Positions 15,490-24,930 of a stretch of 32,285 nt of DNA are shown here, one piece after another. The notes beneath the pieces are model-generated. The model searched no databases. It was not told the DNA's origin and saw only the letters and a list, made by a program, of their open reading frames with translations. The stretch is from contig JANXRE010000172.1 in NCBI GenBank assembly GCA_025353165.1, forward strand, positions 1 to 32,285. The letters are read 5' to 3'. Made by a program: the position numbers and the translations under genes. Position 1 is the stretch's first letter. Each line of letters begins with the position of its first letter. Origin of the DNA: Acidobacteriota bacterium. Lineage in GTDB: Bacteria > Acidobacteriota > Terriglobia > Bryobacterales > Bryobacteraceae.

Positions 15490-16425
15490 ATGCGAGAGCT
15501 TTTGGAGTTTCTAACACGGCACGGCAGCAGCGTTGTTTTCCTGTTTGTGCTGGCGGAACAGTTAGGCGCTCCGATCCCGGCCATTCCCGTGCTTCTGGCG
15601 GCCGGAGCGCTGGCCGGATTGGGCCGTCTCGATCTCCGCATGGCGGCCGCCGCCGCGCTGGCCGCGTGTCTGGTCAGCGATTCCCTCTGGTATTTTCTTG
15701 GGCGCGTGAAGGGACAGCCGGTCCTTCGACTTCTCTGCCGTATCTCGCTGGAGCCCGATTCCTGCGTCAGCACGTCGCGGTACTGGTTTCGCCGGCTTGG
15801 CGTCTGGACGCTGATCGTCGCGAAGTTCGTCCCGGGACTATCGACCGTTGCGCCGCCGATGGCGGGCCTGACGTTCATGCCGGTATGGCGATTTGTCTGG
15901 TCCGACGTGGTTGGATCGTTGTTGTGGTCCGGATCTTTTCTTGCCGCCGGCTTCTTCTTCCACCGTCAACTCGAAGCGATTGCCGATTCCGCGCTGACGC
16001 TTGGGTCGAGGCTGGGCGTCCTGCTGATATTGCTGCTGGCGGCATACATCGCGTACAAATACTGGCAGCGTCGCCGTTTCATCCGGTCGCTGCGCATTGC
16101 CCGCGTCACCGCCGAAGAGGTTCGCGCAATGATCGACACGGGCGAGCCTCTGGTCATCGTGGATCTTCGCCACGAAGAGGAAGTTGCCCGGGTTGGCATG
16201 CGGATTCCCGGCGCGATACGGATAGAGCGGGATGGGCCGATCCCGCGCGATCGCGACGTGATCCTGTACTGCACTTGACCCAACGAAGCTACCAGCGCCC
16301 GTGCGGCGCTTGTACTCAGAGCTCAGGGGATTACGCGCGTGCGTCCGCTCGAAGGCGGCTTCGAGTCGTGGCGTGAGATGGGCTACCCTCTCGAGCCGGT
16401 GGATGATCCGGTCGCGACGGTTTAG
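15490..16425 (+). CDS. DedA-family membrane protein fused to a rhodanese domain, with in-frame TGA (candidate selenocysteine)
   Basis: The first ~190 residues are a DedA/SNARE-associated membrane protein (AEQLGAPIPAIPVLLAAGAL near the N-terminus, then a KFVPGLSTVAPPMAGL segment and several hydrophobic helices). From about residue 205 a rhodanese domain begins (TAEEVRAMIDTGEPLVIVDL). At codon 263 (16276-16278) the frame meets TGA, in the active-site loop context ILYCT-(TGA)-PNEATSARAA. The same frame then continues for 48 codons with the normal end of the domain (ITRVRPLEGGFESW) to TAG. A hairpin fitting bacterial SECIS rules follows the TGA. Readings are Sec insertion, a recent nonsense mutation with a 262-residue truncated product, or a base error. 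DedA proteins act in lipid transport and membrane homeostasis; rhodanese domains carry sulfur on Cys. Confidence 0.75.
16290..16314 (+). promoter_or_regulatory. Candidate bacterial SECIS hairpin
   Basis: The stem pairs 16290-16299 with 16305-16314 (nine pairs, one C-T mismatch); the five-base loop is CGTGC. The loop begins 21 bases after the TGA and has G at its second position. Published bacterial SECIS models ask for an apical loop about 16-37 bases from the UGA with a G in the first two loop bases, so geometry and loop fit. It lies within coding sequence, as bacterial SECIS elements do. GC-rich DNA forms such hairpins by chance, so this supports the Sec reading without proving it. Confidence 0.45.
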
Positions 16426-16428
16426 TAA

Positions 16429-17736
<1,308 letters not shown>

Positions 17737-17746
17737 GGAGTTTGCC

Positions 17747-18499
17747 ATGCCGCACAAGTTGGTTTTGGTTCGCCACGGCGAAAGCGATTGGAACAAGCAG
17801 AACCGGTTCACGGGCTGGACCGACGTCGATCTCTCGGAGAAGGGAAGAGAAGAAGCGAAAGAGGGCGGCGAGGTACTGAAGCGCGAAGGCTTCGTCTTCG
17901 ACGTTGCTTACACCTCGGTTCTGAAGCGGGCGATCCGGACGCTGTGGATGGTGCTCGACGAGATGGACCTGATGTGGATCCCGGTGCACCGTTCGTGGCG
18001 TCTAAACGAGCGGCACTACGGGGCGCTGCAAGGGTTGAACAAAGGCGAGACAGCGGAGAAATTCGGCGAGGCGCAGGTGAAGATTTGGCGGCGCAGTTAC
18101 GATATTCCGCCGCCCGCGCTGGAGCCGGACGATCCGCGTTTTCCCGGGCGCGATCCGCGGTACGCGTCGCTGTCGAAGGAAGAGCTTCCGTTAACGGAGT
18201 GTTTGAAAGATACCGTCGCGCGATTTTTTCCGTTGTGGCATGAGACGATCGCTCCGGAGATCCGGAGCGGCAAGAAGGTGCTGATTGCGGCGCATGGGAA
18301 CAGCCTTCGGGCTTTGGTGAAGTATCTCGATGGCATTCCGGAAGAGGAGATTGTCGAACTGAATATCCCGACGGGGATGCCGTTGGTCTATGAGTTAGAC
18401 GACGATCTCCGACCGGTGCGGCATTACTATCTCGGCGATCCGGAAAAAGTAAGAGCGGCGATGGAGGCCGTGGCCGCTCAGGGAAAGAAGAAAGTCTAG
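17747..18499 (+). CDS. gpmA: 2,3-bisphosphoglycerate-dependent phosphoglycerate mutase
   Basis: 250 residues. It interconverts 3- and 2-phosphoglycerate, feeding enolase. It is a histidine-phosphatase fold: [10 protein letters not shown] with the phosphorylated His 10, the acid/base Glu 88 in [15 protein letters not shown], and the second His 183 in [10 protein letters not shown]. The length and the [10 protein letters not shown] and [10 protein letters not shown] segments mark the cofactor-dependent (dPGM) type. The start is the ATG preceded by AGGAG at 17736-17740, which overlaps the enolase stop codon; the open frame extends upstream into eno but without a better start. Its stop overlaps that of the convergent TonB-receptor gene by three bases. 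Confidence 0.96.
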   Translation: MPHKLVLVRHGESDWNKQNRFTGWTDVDLSEKGREEAKEGGEVLKREGFVFDVAYTSVLKRAIRTLWMVLDEMDLMWIPVHRSWRLNERHYGALQGLNKGETAEKFGEAQVKIWRRSYDIPPPALEPDDPRFPGRDPRYASLSKEELPLTECLKDTVARFFPLWHETIAPEIRSGKKVLIAAHGNSLRALVKYLDGIPEEEIVELNIPTGMPLVYELDDDLRPVRHYYLGDPEKVRAAMEAVAAQGKKKV

Positions 18500-21400
18500 A
18501 ACTGGAAGCGGCCTCCGAGTTGGAAGGCTCGCGGGCCGCCCGAGCCAAAAACCTGGCCGGCGCGCTGCGTCGGTTGGCCGAATGAGGCGGTGTTGTTCAG
18601 GTTGAAGCTGTACCCGCCGAGGTTCGCATAGTTGAAGAGGTTGAATCCTTCGACGAAGGCCGAGAATGTGTAGCGCTCTTTAAACGTGAATTTCTTGGTC
18701 ACGCGCAGATCCTGCGAGTTGAAGGCGCGGCCGAAGCTGTAGCTGCCGGGCAAGGTGAGCGACGGGATGTCCTGTCCGCGGGCGTCCTTCTTGCCGGCGT
18801 AGGTCGAGTTCCAATTCGTGACGGCCTTCTCCAGATCGGCTTTTGTCGATCCACGGTTAAAGCTGTTGAACGGGACTCCGGGGATGGGCGTCGTGGAAAC
18901 TCCGCTGCCGGTAAGATCGACGTTCGAAACGAACGCCATCAATGGGCCCTTGGTGGAAGTGGACGAGATCAATCCCAGGTCGATACCCCAGGGCAGGGTG
19001 GCGATGGCGGACACGGTGAGGCTGCTGCGCGATCCCTGCGGACCCCAACTGGAATTCCACTGGTCCAAGTTGTAAATGCCGTTGTAGCCGTGCTGATCGG
19101 TGAGGGCGTACGACGCGGTGAACTGGTAGCGGCGGGCGAAGCGCTTGTCGAATTTAACCAGCAGGGCGTTGTAGACGCTGCGGCCGGCGGGCGTCCAGAA
19201 AGTGATGCCGCCGGTGGAACATTCGGCGGAGGGGTCCCCGGCCTGCGCGCCCTGGCAGACGGGAATGACGGGCGCCTGCGCGCCGTTGATGAAGCGGTTA
19301 TAGCGGTTGTAGTCTAAGTTACCCAGCAGCGTGTTGAGGTAGATGCGGCGAACAAAATCGACGCTCAACACCATGTCGTTGGAGATCTGGCGCTGCACTC
19401 CGAGGCTGAAGTGAATGCCGCGTTGGACGGGGTACTTTTTCGGATACAAGTTATCGGCGGACTTGGAGATCTGGATGGTGCGGGTGGCCAGGTTGTATGC
19501 GCCGCCCGGGTTGAGCTGCTGGAGTACGGCTGGGGCCTGCTGCTGAACGATTTGCAGGAACTGTCCCACGGTCATGGTGAACAGACCCTCGCCGTTCGGC
19601 GCGGGCGCGCCCACCGCGAGCGGAGTCTGGGTTCCCACGTTGAGGATTCCGGGGAAGGTGTTCACGAAGCCGGAACTCGGATAAGGCACGCGGCCGTTGC
19701 CGAGAGGCCCGATTTCCGAGCGCTCCTGCAAGCGGCGCCACAGGGACTCGGTGTCGTAGTATATGCCCGCGCCGCCGCGCACCACCGTCTTGGCGGCCTT
19801 GTCGGCCTGCCAGGCGAAACCAACAACGGGCGACCAGTTGTTGTAGTTGTTGTCGGTAGGACTGAGGTCGCTGCCGTAGACCGGGGCGAGGTATGCGGGT
19901 TTGGTCAGATCGCGATTGACGAGCGTGCTCTCATACTCCCAGGCGAGGCCGTAGTTCAGCGTGAGGCGCGGCCGCAAACGCCAAGTGTCCTGGAAGAAAT
20001 AGCGCTGGTGGTTGTTCTGCTTGGCCTGAGCGACGTTGTAAGGAGGCGGCTGGCTGGGATCGCCGAGTCCGATCGCGGCGCCGGCGAACGGAAGGTTCAT
20101 CAAGTCGGCGGTGGTCCGGATGGTGGTGGGCATGTTGGGGAACAAAAAGGGGATGTAGGCGGCGGGCACCACACTTTGGACGAACTCGGGCGAGAAGGCG
20201 ACGACGCAGCCGGGGTCGCAGTAGCCCCAGAAGCCGGTGCCGGGCGCGTGCTCGAGGTCGACGCCGCCGCGGAAGCGGTGCGAGCCCTTCTGCCAGGTGA
20301 TGTTGTCGATGAAGGTGTAGCGGCGCAAGTCGCGACCCTGGGTGGCGTTCGAGGTATTGCCGACGGTGAAGTTGGACGACCCGACGAGGTTAATCTCGGG
20401 GCCACCCAAACCGATGCAATTGGGACAATCGGCGGCGGTCGGGAAGAGGTTGCGGTTGTGCCAGTAGGTGTAGTTGAAACGGAAGTCGTTCACCAAATTG
20501 GGACGCAAGGAACTGGTGATGCCGAAGACGCTCTGATCCGACCAATTGGTGTTCTTGACCCAGTTAGACGGCATGGTCGCGCCGCCGTTGGGGCCGAAGC
20601 CACTGTTACCGTCGTGCGAATAGCGTGCAAAGAGAGAGTGAATCGCGCTCAGCCGATAGTCGAATCGGGCGCTGAGGGTTTTGCCTTTATAGGGGCTGCC
20701 GAAGTTTCCCGCGAGTCCCTGGACAGACGGCAGATCCGGCTGCACGGTGAACAATTGCGCCTGGTTCTGGCTCTCGTAGTTGAAGAAGAAGAACAGGCGG
20801 TCTTTGAGAACGGGGCCGCCGATCCATGCGCCGGGGTTGCGCCGGGCGAAGAACGGGTCCGGGCTGAGCGGGTTGCGCTTGAGTCCGGGGTAGGCGGCCA
20901 TGTTGTGGTCGCGGAAGAAGAAGTAGGCACTGCCGTGGAAATCGTTGCCGCCCTGGCGGGTGACGATGTTGACGGAACCGACGCTGGTGATGCCGGTGGA
21001 GAGATCGAAGTTGGCGGAGGAGAGCTGGAACTCCTGCACGACCTCCTGCGAGAAGTTCATGCCGGTATCGCCCTCGATCACATTGCGGATGTTGCCGCCG
21101 TCGACGCTGATCGCGGTCTTGCCGGAATCGCCGCCGAGGATGGAGACGGAGAAGAGCGAGTTGTACTGGGAGGTGGTGCCGGGGGAGACGCTGACACCGG
21201 GCTCGAGGAAGGCTAACTGAAGGAAGCTGCGGCCGTTCAGTGGAAGTTCCTGGATCTTCTGGCGGTCGATGACGCCGTCGATGGCGTTGCGCTCGTACTC
21301 GAGCTGGGCTGTCGCGGCCTCGACGGTGACTACGTCCTTGCTCTGGCCTACTTGCAGGTGCAGGTCGACAGTGGTGGTGGAGCCGACGGCGACTTCGGCG

Positions 21401-21672
21401 TCGCGGACGATGGTACGGAAGCCGGGAACGGAGGATTTCACTTCATACGTGCCGGCCGATAACAGCGTGGAGCTGTAAGTGCCGTCGGCCCTCGAAACTA
21501 CGGTTCGGGTGGCGGCGGTGGCCTTGTTGGTGATGGTAACGGTGGCTGCCGGGATAATGGCTCCCGATTCGTCCTGCACGGCCCCGGTAATAGTTCCTGT
21601 CGGTACCTGCGCGATCGCGGTTGCGACGGCGAGGACCATAAGCAACAGACAAAGCTGCGTGGTTCGTCTCAT
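18496..21672 (-). CDS. Oar-like TonB-dependent outer-membrane receptor
   Basis: 1058 residues. Signal peptide [22 protein letters not shown], then a carboxypeptidase-regulatory-like beta-sandwich (about 24-110: [20 protein letters not shown]). A plug domain follows ([49 protein letters not shown]), then a long beta-barrel rich in aromatic strands. The C-terminus is GGRFQF, the terminal Phe typical of outer-membrane barrels. This architecture is the large acidobacterial Oar/TonB receptor family, thought to take up oligosaccharides or other polymers. An AGAGGGG Shine-Dalgarno sequence precedes the ATG and a good promoter lies ~65 bp upstream. No SusD-type partner is nearby. Internal FNYESQNQ and [20 protein letters not shown] segments fit the family. 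Confidence 0.93.
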   Translation of the reverse strand: MRRTTQLCLLLMVLAVATAIAQVPTGTITGAVQDESGAIIPAATVTITNKATAATRTVVSRADGTYSSTLLSAGTYEVKSSVPGFRTIVRDAEVAVGSTTTVDLHLQVGQSKDVVTVEAATAQLEYERNAIDGVIDRQKIQELPLNGRSFLQLAFLEPGVSVSPGTTSQYNSLFSVSILGGDSGKTAISVDGGNIRNVIEGDTGMNFSQEVVQEFQLSSANFDLSTGITSVGSVNIVTRQGGNDFHGSAYFFFRDHNMAAYPGLKRNPLSPDPFFARRNPGAWIGGPVLKDRLFFFFNYESQNQAQLFTVQPDLPSVQGLAGNFGSPYKGKTLSARFDYRLSAIHSLFARYSHDGNSGFGPNGGATMPSNWVKNTNWSDQSVFGITSSLRPNLVNDFRFNYTYWHNRNLFPTAADCPNCIGLGGPEINLVGSSNFTVGNTSNATQGRDLRRYTFIDNITWQKGSHRFRGGVDLEHAPGTGFWGYCDPGCVVAFSPEFVQSVVPAAYIPFLFPNMPTTIRTTADLMNLPFAGAAIGLGDPSQPPPYNVAQAKQNNHQRYFFQDTWRLRPRLTLNYGLAWEYESTLVNRDLTKPAYLAPVYGSDLSPTDNNYNNWSPVVGFAWQADKAAKTVVRGGAGIYYDTESLWRRLQERSEIGPLGNGRVPYPSSGFVNTFPGILNVGTQTPLAVGAPAPNGEGLFTMTVGQFLQIVQQQAPAVLQQLNPGGAYNLATRTIQISKSADNLYPKKYPVQRGIHFSLGVQRQISNDMVLSVDFVRRIYLNTLLGNLDYNRYNRFINGAQAPVIPVCQGAQAGDPSAECSTGGITFWTPAGRSVYNALLVKFDKRFARRYQFTASYALTDQHGYNGIYNLDQWNSSWGPQGSRSSLTVSAIATLPWGIDLGLISSTSTKGPLMAFVSNVDLTGSGVSTTPIPGVPFNSFNRGSTKADLEKAVTNWNSTYAGKKDARGQDIPSLTLPGSYSFGRAFNSQDLRVTKKFTFKERYTFSAFVEGFNLFNYANLGGYSFNLNNTASFGQPTQRAGQVFGSGGPRAFQLGGRFQF

Positions 21673-21737
21673 CTGACCCCTCTTCTTTCGAGCGTTCGCT
21701 AAGTTTTACGCTCAGCCCAGAAAACCAAAACTACTGA

Positions 21738-21766
21738 ATTGTGTCCTAGGTTTCGGTCAATGTCAA
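21738..21766 (-). promoter_or_regulatory. Sigma-70-type promoter of the TonB-receptor gene
   Basis: On the minus strand a perfect -35 TTGACA (21766-21761) is separated by exactly 17 bases from CACAAT (21743-21738, four of six -10 matches). The transcript would start about 21731, leaving a leader of about 60 bases before the ATG at 21672. The start codon has a good Shine-Dalgarno sequence. Confidence 0.6.
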
Positions 21767-21838
21767 GGGCGATCCAATCACACCGTTTTGTCTGGTAGTG
21801 GGCGCTGAGGGAAAATGGAGGGCAGGAGAGAGAAGAAG

Positions 21839-22255
21839 ATGAGGCATCTGGTTCCGTTTGTTCTCGCCGCGTTTGCCGCGGTCGATCCTTGGACGTCCGC
21901 GGATCTGCTGGTGCCCGAAAAGTTTGCAGCCGTGTGCGCGTCGCGCGGACCCAAGCCCGCGGTGTTCTATGTTGGGTTTCATGTGCTGTACCGGAGCAAG
22001 CACATTCCCGGCGCGGTGTACGCCGGACCGGGGGCGAAGGCTGCGGGGATCGAGCTCTTGAAAGAGGCTCTGAAGGGCGTTCCCCGGGACAGAGAGATCG
22101 TGTTGTATTGCGGATGCTGCCCCATCGCGCAGTGCCCAAACTTGCGTCCGGCATTTCAGGCGGCCCGCGGGATGGGATTCAAGAAGGTGAAAGCGTTGAT
22201 GCTGCCGACGAGTTTTGGGATCGACTGGCTGAACAAGGGGTTTCCGGCCGAGTGA
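21839..22255 (+). CDS. Exported rhodanese-like protein
   Basis: 138 residues from MRHLVPFVLAAFAAVDPWTSA, a short signal-peptide-like start; GGAGAGAGAAG just before the ATG favours it over an ATG eight codons upstream. The rhodanese fold shows in HIPGAVYAGPG and IVLYCGCCPIAQCPN, a Cys-rich active loop with four cysteines (C-x-C-C-x4-C). Rhodaneses move sulfane sulfur on a Cys; an extracytoplasmic version may handle thiosulfate or copper/thiol chemistry, but this is inference. The YCGC here aligns with YCT-(TGA) in the DedA-rhodanese protein of this window. It is divergent from the TonB-receptor gene. Confidence 0.82.
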   Translation: MRHLVPFVLAAFAAVDPWTSADLLVPEKFAAVCASRGPKPAVFYVGFHVLYRSKHIPGAVYAGPGAKAAGIELLKEALKGVPRDREIVLYCGCCPIAQCPNLRPAFQAARGMGFKKVKALMLPTSFGIDWLNKGFPAE

Positions 22256-22305
22256 GCGGGGGCCGCGGGGGGTTGCCGGATCTCTCCTTTCGGCTGGGTC
22301 TGCTT

Positions 22306-22371
22306 CCGGGCGCTCCGGCGCTTACCCGGGCAGGACTTTCACCTGCGAGAACAACGCGTCCTTTCGGGACG
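22306..22371 (+). other. Three consecutive hairpins in intergenic DNA
   Basis: Hairpin 1 is at 22306-22329 (CCGG outer stem, inner GCGC/GCGC with a TCCG loop). Hairpin 2 is at 22330-22346 (GCAGG / CCTGC around a seven-base loop). Hairpin 3 is at 22357-22371 (CGTCC / GGACG around TTTCG). They fill the gap between the rhodanese and GH13 genes. There is no T-tract, so this is not a classical terminator; it could be an RNA leader of the GH13 gene or a mobile structured repeat. Confidence 0.4.
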
Positions 22372-22445
22372 GATACTACGCCCACTGATATCATTCCCGT
22401 GTGTTTCCATAGACTATGGCGAATCGGGGGTTTCGCCCCACACAT

Positions 22446-23699
22446 ATGACGACCATCTACGAGATCAATGCCTGGGTTTGGCTTGGGGGGTTGACCCGCA
22501 AGTACGGGATGCCGGTTACTTTCGACAGCGTTCCGGGCGCGGAATGGGACGGGCTCGCGGAGTGGGGCTTCGACGCCGTGTGGCTGATGGGGGTTTGGGA
22601 GCGCAGCGCGGAAGGCGCTCGCATCGCCCGCGAACACCCGGGTCTGCAGGCGGAGTACCGGCGGGCCTTGCCGGATTACACCGAGGAGGACGTCATTGGG
22701 TCGCCCTATTGCGTGCGGCGGTACGAGGTGGATGCGCACCTCGGCGGGCGCGCGGGACTGGCTGCGGCGCGGCGGGCGCTGGCGAACCGGGGGTTGCGGC
22801 TGTTGCTGGATTTCGTCCCGAACCATACCGCGCTAGATCACCCGTGGGTGGATGAGCACCCGGAGTTTTATGTGCACGGACCGGATGGCGGCATCGCTCT
22901 CGGGCGGGATCCGTACTTCCCGCCGTGGACCGATGTGGCGCAGTTGAATGCGTTCCATCCCGGGCTGCGCGAGGCGGCGGCACGGACGCTGCTCGATATT
23001 GCCGGACAGTGCGACGGGGTCCGGTGCGATATGGCGATGCTGGCGATCAACCGTGTGTTCGCGGGCACATGGGCGCTGTCTCCGCCGCCGGCGGAATTCT
23101 GGCCGGACGCGATCCGCGCGGTGAAGGCGAGCGATCCCGAATTCCTGTTTATAGCCGAGGCGTACTGGGATCTCGAATGGGAGTTGCAGCAGCAGGGGTT
23201 CGATTTCTGTTACGACAAGCAGCTGTACGACCGCTTGACGCAGGGCGATGCCGCGGGCGTGCGGGCTCACCTGGGCGCCGATCTGGCGTATCAGCGGAAG
23301 CTGGTCCGGTTTCTGGAAAACCACGACGAGCCTCGCGCCGCGACTATGCCGGCGGCGAGGCACCGGGCCGCGGCGCTGGCGGTTGCTACGCTGCCGGGCG
23401 CGACGCTTTGGCACGAAGGCCAGTTCGAAGGGCGCAAGGTGAAGTTGCCGGTTCAACTCGGGCGGCGGCCCGAGGAGCCGGTGGACGCCGAGCTGCGGGA
23501 GTTTTATCGGGGACTGTTGAGGGTGGCGCGGGAGGGCCGGGGAGATTGGCGGCTGTCGGACGAAGGCGATGGCCGGATCCTGGGGTGGACGTGGTCCGGC
23601 GGAGGACGGGCGGCGATCAATTTTTCGGGCGACGCGGTTCGGGATTTGCCGGCCTGGTTTGGGCAGTTGCTCGAGACTGTGTTCGCGACTAGCGGCTGA
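22446..23699 (+). CDS. GH13 alpha-amylase-family protein
   Basis: 417 residues from MTTIYEINAWVW, where the family's first barrel strand begins; an ATG ten codons upstream is also possible and neither has a clear Shine-Dalgarno sequence. The (beta/alpha)8 landmarks appear in order: GFDAVWLMGVW, LLLDFVPNHTALDHPW, the nucleophile Asp in GVRCDMAML, the acid/base Glu in FLFIAEAYWD and the stabilising Asp in FLENHDEPRAA. All three catalytic acids are kept, so it should be an active hydrolase or transglycosylase on alpha-glucans or related sugars. It has no signal peptide, suggesting a cytoplasmic role. The C-terminal beta domain is short. The exact substrate cannot be assigned. Confidence 0.88.
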   Translation: MTTIYEINAWVWLGGLTRKYGMPVTFDSVPGAEWDGLAEWGFDAVWLMGVWERSAEGARIAREHPGLQAEYRRALPDYTEEDVIGSPYCVRRYEVDAHLGGRAGLAAARRALANRGLRLLLDFVPNHTALDHPWVDEHPEFYVHGPDGGIALGRDPYFPPWTDVAQLNAFHPGLREAAARTLLDIAGQCDGVRCDMAMLAINRVFAGTWALSPPPAEFWPDAIRAVKASDPEFLFIAEAYWDLEWELQQQGFDFCYDKQLYDRLTQGDAAGVRAHLGADLAYQRKLVRFLENHDEPRAATMPAARHRAAALAVATLPGATLWHEGQFEGRKVKLPVQLGRRPEEPVDAELREFYRGLLRVAREGRGDWRLSDEGDGRILGWTWSGGGRAAINFSGDAVRDLPAWFGQLLETVFATSG

Positions 23700-23700
23700 A

Positions 23701-23714
23701 CGGGCGTGGCTTCA
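23701..23714. repeat. 14-bp direct repeat, left copy
   Basis: CGGGCGTGGCTTCA occurs here and identically at 24202-24215, with different bases on each side. The two copies bracket the hicBA remnant. The right copy contains the stop codon of the vapC remnant. Confidence 0.7.
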
Positions 23715-23733
23715 AAGACAGAAGGCAGAAGCA

Positions 23734-23972
23734 CTAACGAATTCGGCTGAGGATCTCTTCGACGGTTGTTTCCAGTTGAACCGCCGCGTCCTTGAGCAGC
23801 GCCGCGAGGGTTCCCGCCGGGAGCGCCTTTGCCACAGGAACGGTCAGGTGTCCTTGTCGGGGAACGGAAACAGTCATCCGAATGTGGCTGCCGGTTTGGC
23901 GCGTCTGTTTGTAGCCGAGGCGTTCAGAACGCTAACGAGCTCCACGCCGCTCAGATCCCGGGGCAGTTTCAC
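23734..23972 (-). pseudogene. hicA: HicA-like toxin, broken by a one-base frameshift
   Basis: From a GTG overlapping the hicB stop, the frame reads VKLPRDLSGVELVSVL. It then shifts near 23922-23926, where CTGAACGCC stands for an expected CTGGAACGCC, and continues in another frame as RLGYKQTRQTGSHIRMTVSV, then HLTVPVAKALPAGTLAALLK and VEEILSRIR-stop. Joined, this is a ~79-residue HicA mRNA-interferase-like toxin with the catalytic His in GSH. The length is 239 bases, one short of whole codons, so a single deleted base explains it. In the unshifted frame the product ends after about 33 residues. A sequencing error is possible but the neighbouring toxin is also broken. Confidence 0.75.
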
Positions 23973-24175
23973 GCCTGAATCACTTCTTCACGAACGTAGT
24001 GCAACCGGATGATTTGGGGGGCTTCGCCTTCGTCAAAATGACATGCAACTGCATCTTTCACCATCGCCTGAAGTTCATGTTCCGTGTCCGCCGCAGTGAA
24101 TATGGAGTGGCCCAAAGCCCGGGCGGAAAAGCCACCCTCGGGCGCATCTTCAATCAGGAAGATGATTTCGTTCAT
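23969..24175 (-). CDS. hicB: HicB-like antitoxin
   Basis: 68 residues (MNEIIFLIEDAPEGGFSARA, then ADTEHELQAMVKDAVACHFD), the short partial-RNase-H-like HicB antitoxin type, here without a DNA-binding tail. In this family the antitoxin precedes and overlaps its hicA toxin, exactly as seen (four-base overlap). The frame is intact although the toxin gene is not, so it is now an orphan antitoxin unless the toxin frameshift is an error. No strong Shine-Dalgarno sequence is seen. Confidence 0.8.
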   Translation of the reverse strand: MNEIIFLIEDAPEGGFSARALGHSIFTAADTEHELQAMVKDAVACHFDEGEAPQIIRLHYVREEVIQA

Positions 24176-24201
24176 GGTACGGTTTCGCTACCATGCTACA
24201 C

Positions 24202-24215
24202 CGGGCGTGGCTTCA
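24202..24215. repeat. 14-bp direct repeat, right copy
   Basis: CGGGCGTGGCTTCA, identical to 23701-23714. Read on the minus strand it begins with the TGA stop of the vapC remnant, so the downstream copy looks like a duplicate of the end of vapC placed on the far side of hicBA. Confidence 0.7.
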
Positions 24216-24469
24216 GAATGGGGCGCGCCAGCTTAGGGCGGGGAACTTTGCGTAGTCGCGATCCGTTGTGATCCACTCGCTTCCGGACTCAATGGCCAGC
24301 GCCGCGAGCGATCCCGGACGCCTGGCGATTTCCGGCAGAGGTCGCGGGAAATCGGCCGGTGCCGCGGGCCGGGAGTCACGATCTGTCAGTAGGCGGGGGC
24401 GATCACAGCGTCGAAGAACTCGAGCGCCGAAGCAAAAGTGCAGGCGAGCCGGTTGGAAACGCGGATCAC
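24213..24469 (-). pseudogene. vapC: Degenerate VapC (PIN-domain) toxin
   Basis: Directly after vapB (GTG overlapping its stop) the frame reads VIRVSNRLACTFASALEFFD, then AVIAPAY and a stop, continuing as QIVTPGPRH. The end of a PIN-domain toxin follows in a shifted frame: LAALAIESGSEWITTDRDYA, then KFPALSWRAPF-stop. The N-terminal third with the first catalytic Asp is missing. The segment just before LAAL, where VapC proteins have a conserved DA-x-LAAL Asp, is also lost. The TTDRD motif survives. At ~85 codons against ~130 normally, with an internal stop and a shift, it cannot be functional. Confidence 0.75.
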
Positions 24470-24726
24470 CGCCTGCCTTCCAGGATGTCGAGTGTCGAGG
24501 AAGCGTCGTTCAAATCCACTCCGGGCAGGGTTCCGCCGCCCCGCTTACAGATGGATAGGGTCACCTTCGGTTTCGATCGATGGGGCGCGGTTCCTGTCGC
24601 TAGAACGAGACGGAGGCCCTTGTCGATGAGCGACGTCAAGGTTTCGTTGCGCCGCCTTGCCGCGCTCTTGGCTTGTTCGAGAAGGGCGTCGTCCAATCGC
24701 ACGGTGGTTCGCATAGGTCTAGGCAT
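24466..24726 (-). CDS. vapB: VapB-like ribbon-helix-helix antitoxin
   Basis: 86 residues. MRTTVRLDDALLEQAKSAAR then ETLTSLIDKGLRLVLA is a ribbon-helix-helix DNA-binding domain of VapB type; the C-terminal part (LPGVDLNDASSTLDILEGRR) is the toxin-binding tail common in this group. The in-frame ATG four codons in (24714) is an equally good start. It overlaps the vapC remnant by four bases. The antitoxin frame is fully intact while the toxin is in pieces, so it may persist as a DNA-binding regulator. Confidence 0.82.
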   Translation of the reverse strand: MPRPMRTTVRLDDALLEQAKSAARRRNETLTSLIDKGLRLVLATGTAPHRSKPKVTLSICKRGGGTLPGVDLNDASSTLDILEGRR

Positions 24727-24810
24727 ATCGTACCCATTCGAAGAGGCCGGCCTGGCATCAGCGATCAGCTAATGAACAAGCAACCCGCATCGGGACAGAG
24801 TGTTTCGCGG

Positions 24811-24868
24811 GGCTCGCCAAGCGTCGCCATGAGTGGCGACGCGGCACGTACGAGTACGTGCGCCACGT
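24811..24868 (+). repeat. Double-hairpin interspersed repeat, copy 2
   Basis: 58 bp, aligned end to end with copy 1. First stem 24821-24829 / 24834-24842, nine of nine pairs, loop TGAG. Second stem is GCACGTA / TACGTGC at 24844-24850 / 24855-24861, seven of seven, loop CGAG. Base changes relative to copy 1 occur in pairs that keep both stems. It lies between vapB and the bshB1-like gene. Confidence 0.88.
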
Positions 24869-24930
24869 CGGACGTACAGATTCTTGGGCGGATGGCGAAA
24901 AATCTTCGCGGCGAGCGAAGAAAAGGCGCT

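Noticed and set aside
15490-16278. Simple truncated DedA-rhodanese protein of 262 residues as the final annotation
   Set aside because: The frame after the TGA is intact to the natural end of the domain and the TGA sits exactly at a Cys position, so the longer reading is reported, with the truncation kept as an alternative.
19411-21216. 601-codon open frame on the plus strand
   Set aside because: Antisense shadow of the TonB receptor; low-complexity Val/Glu/Gly-rich product typical of GC-rich antisense frames.
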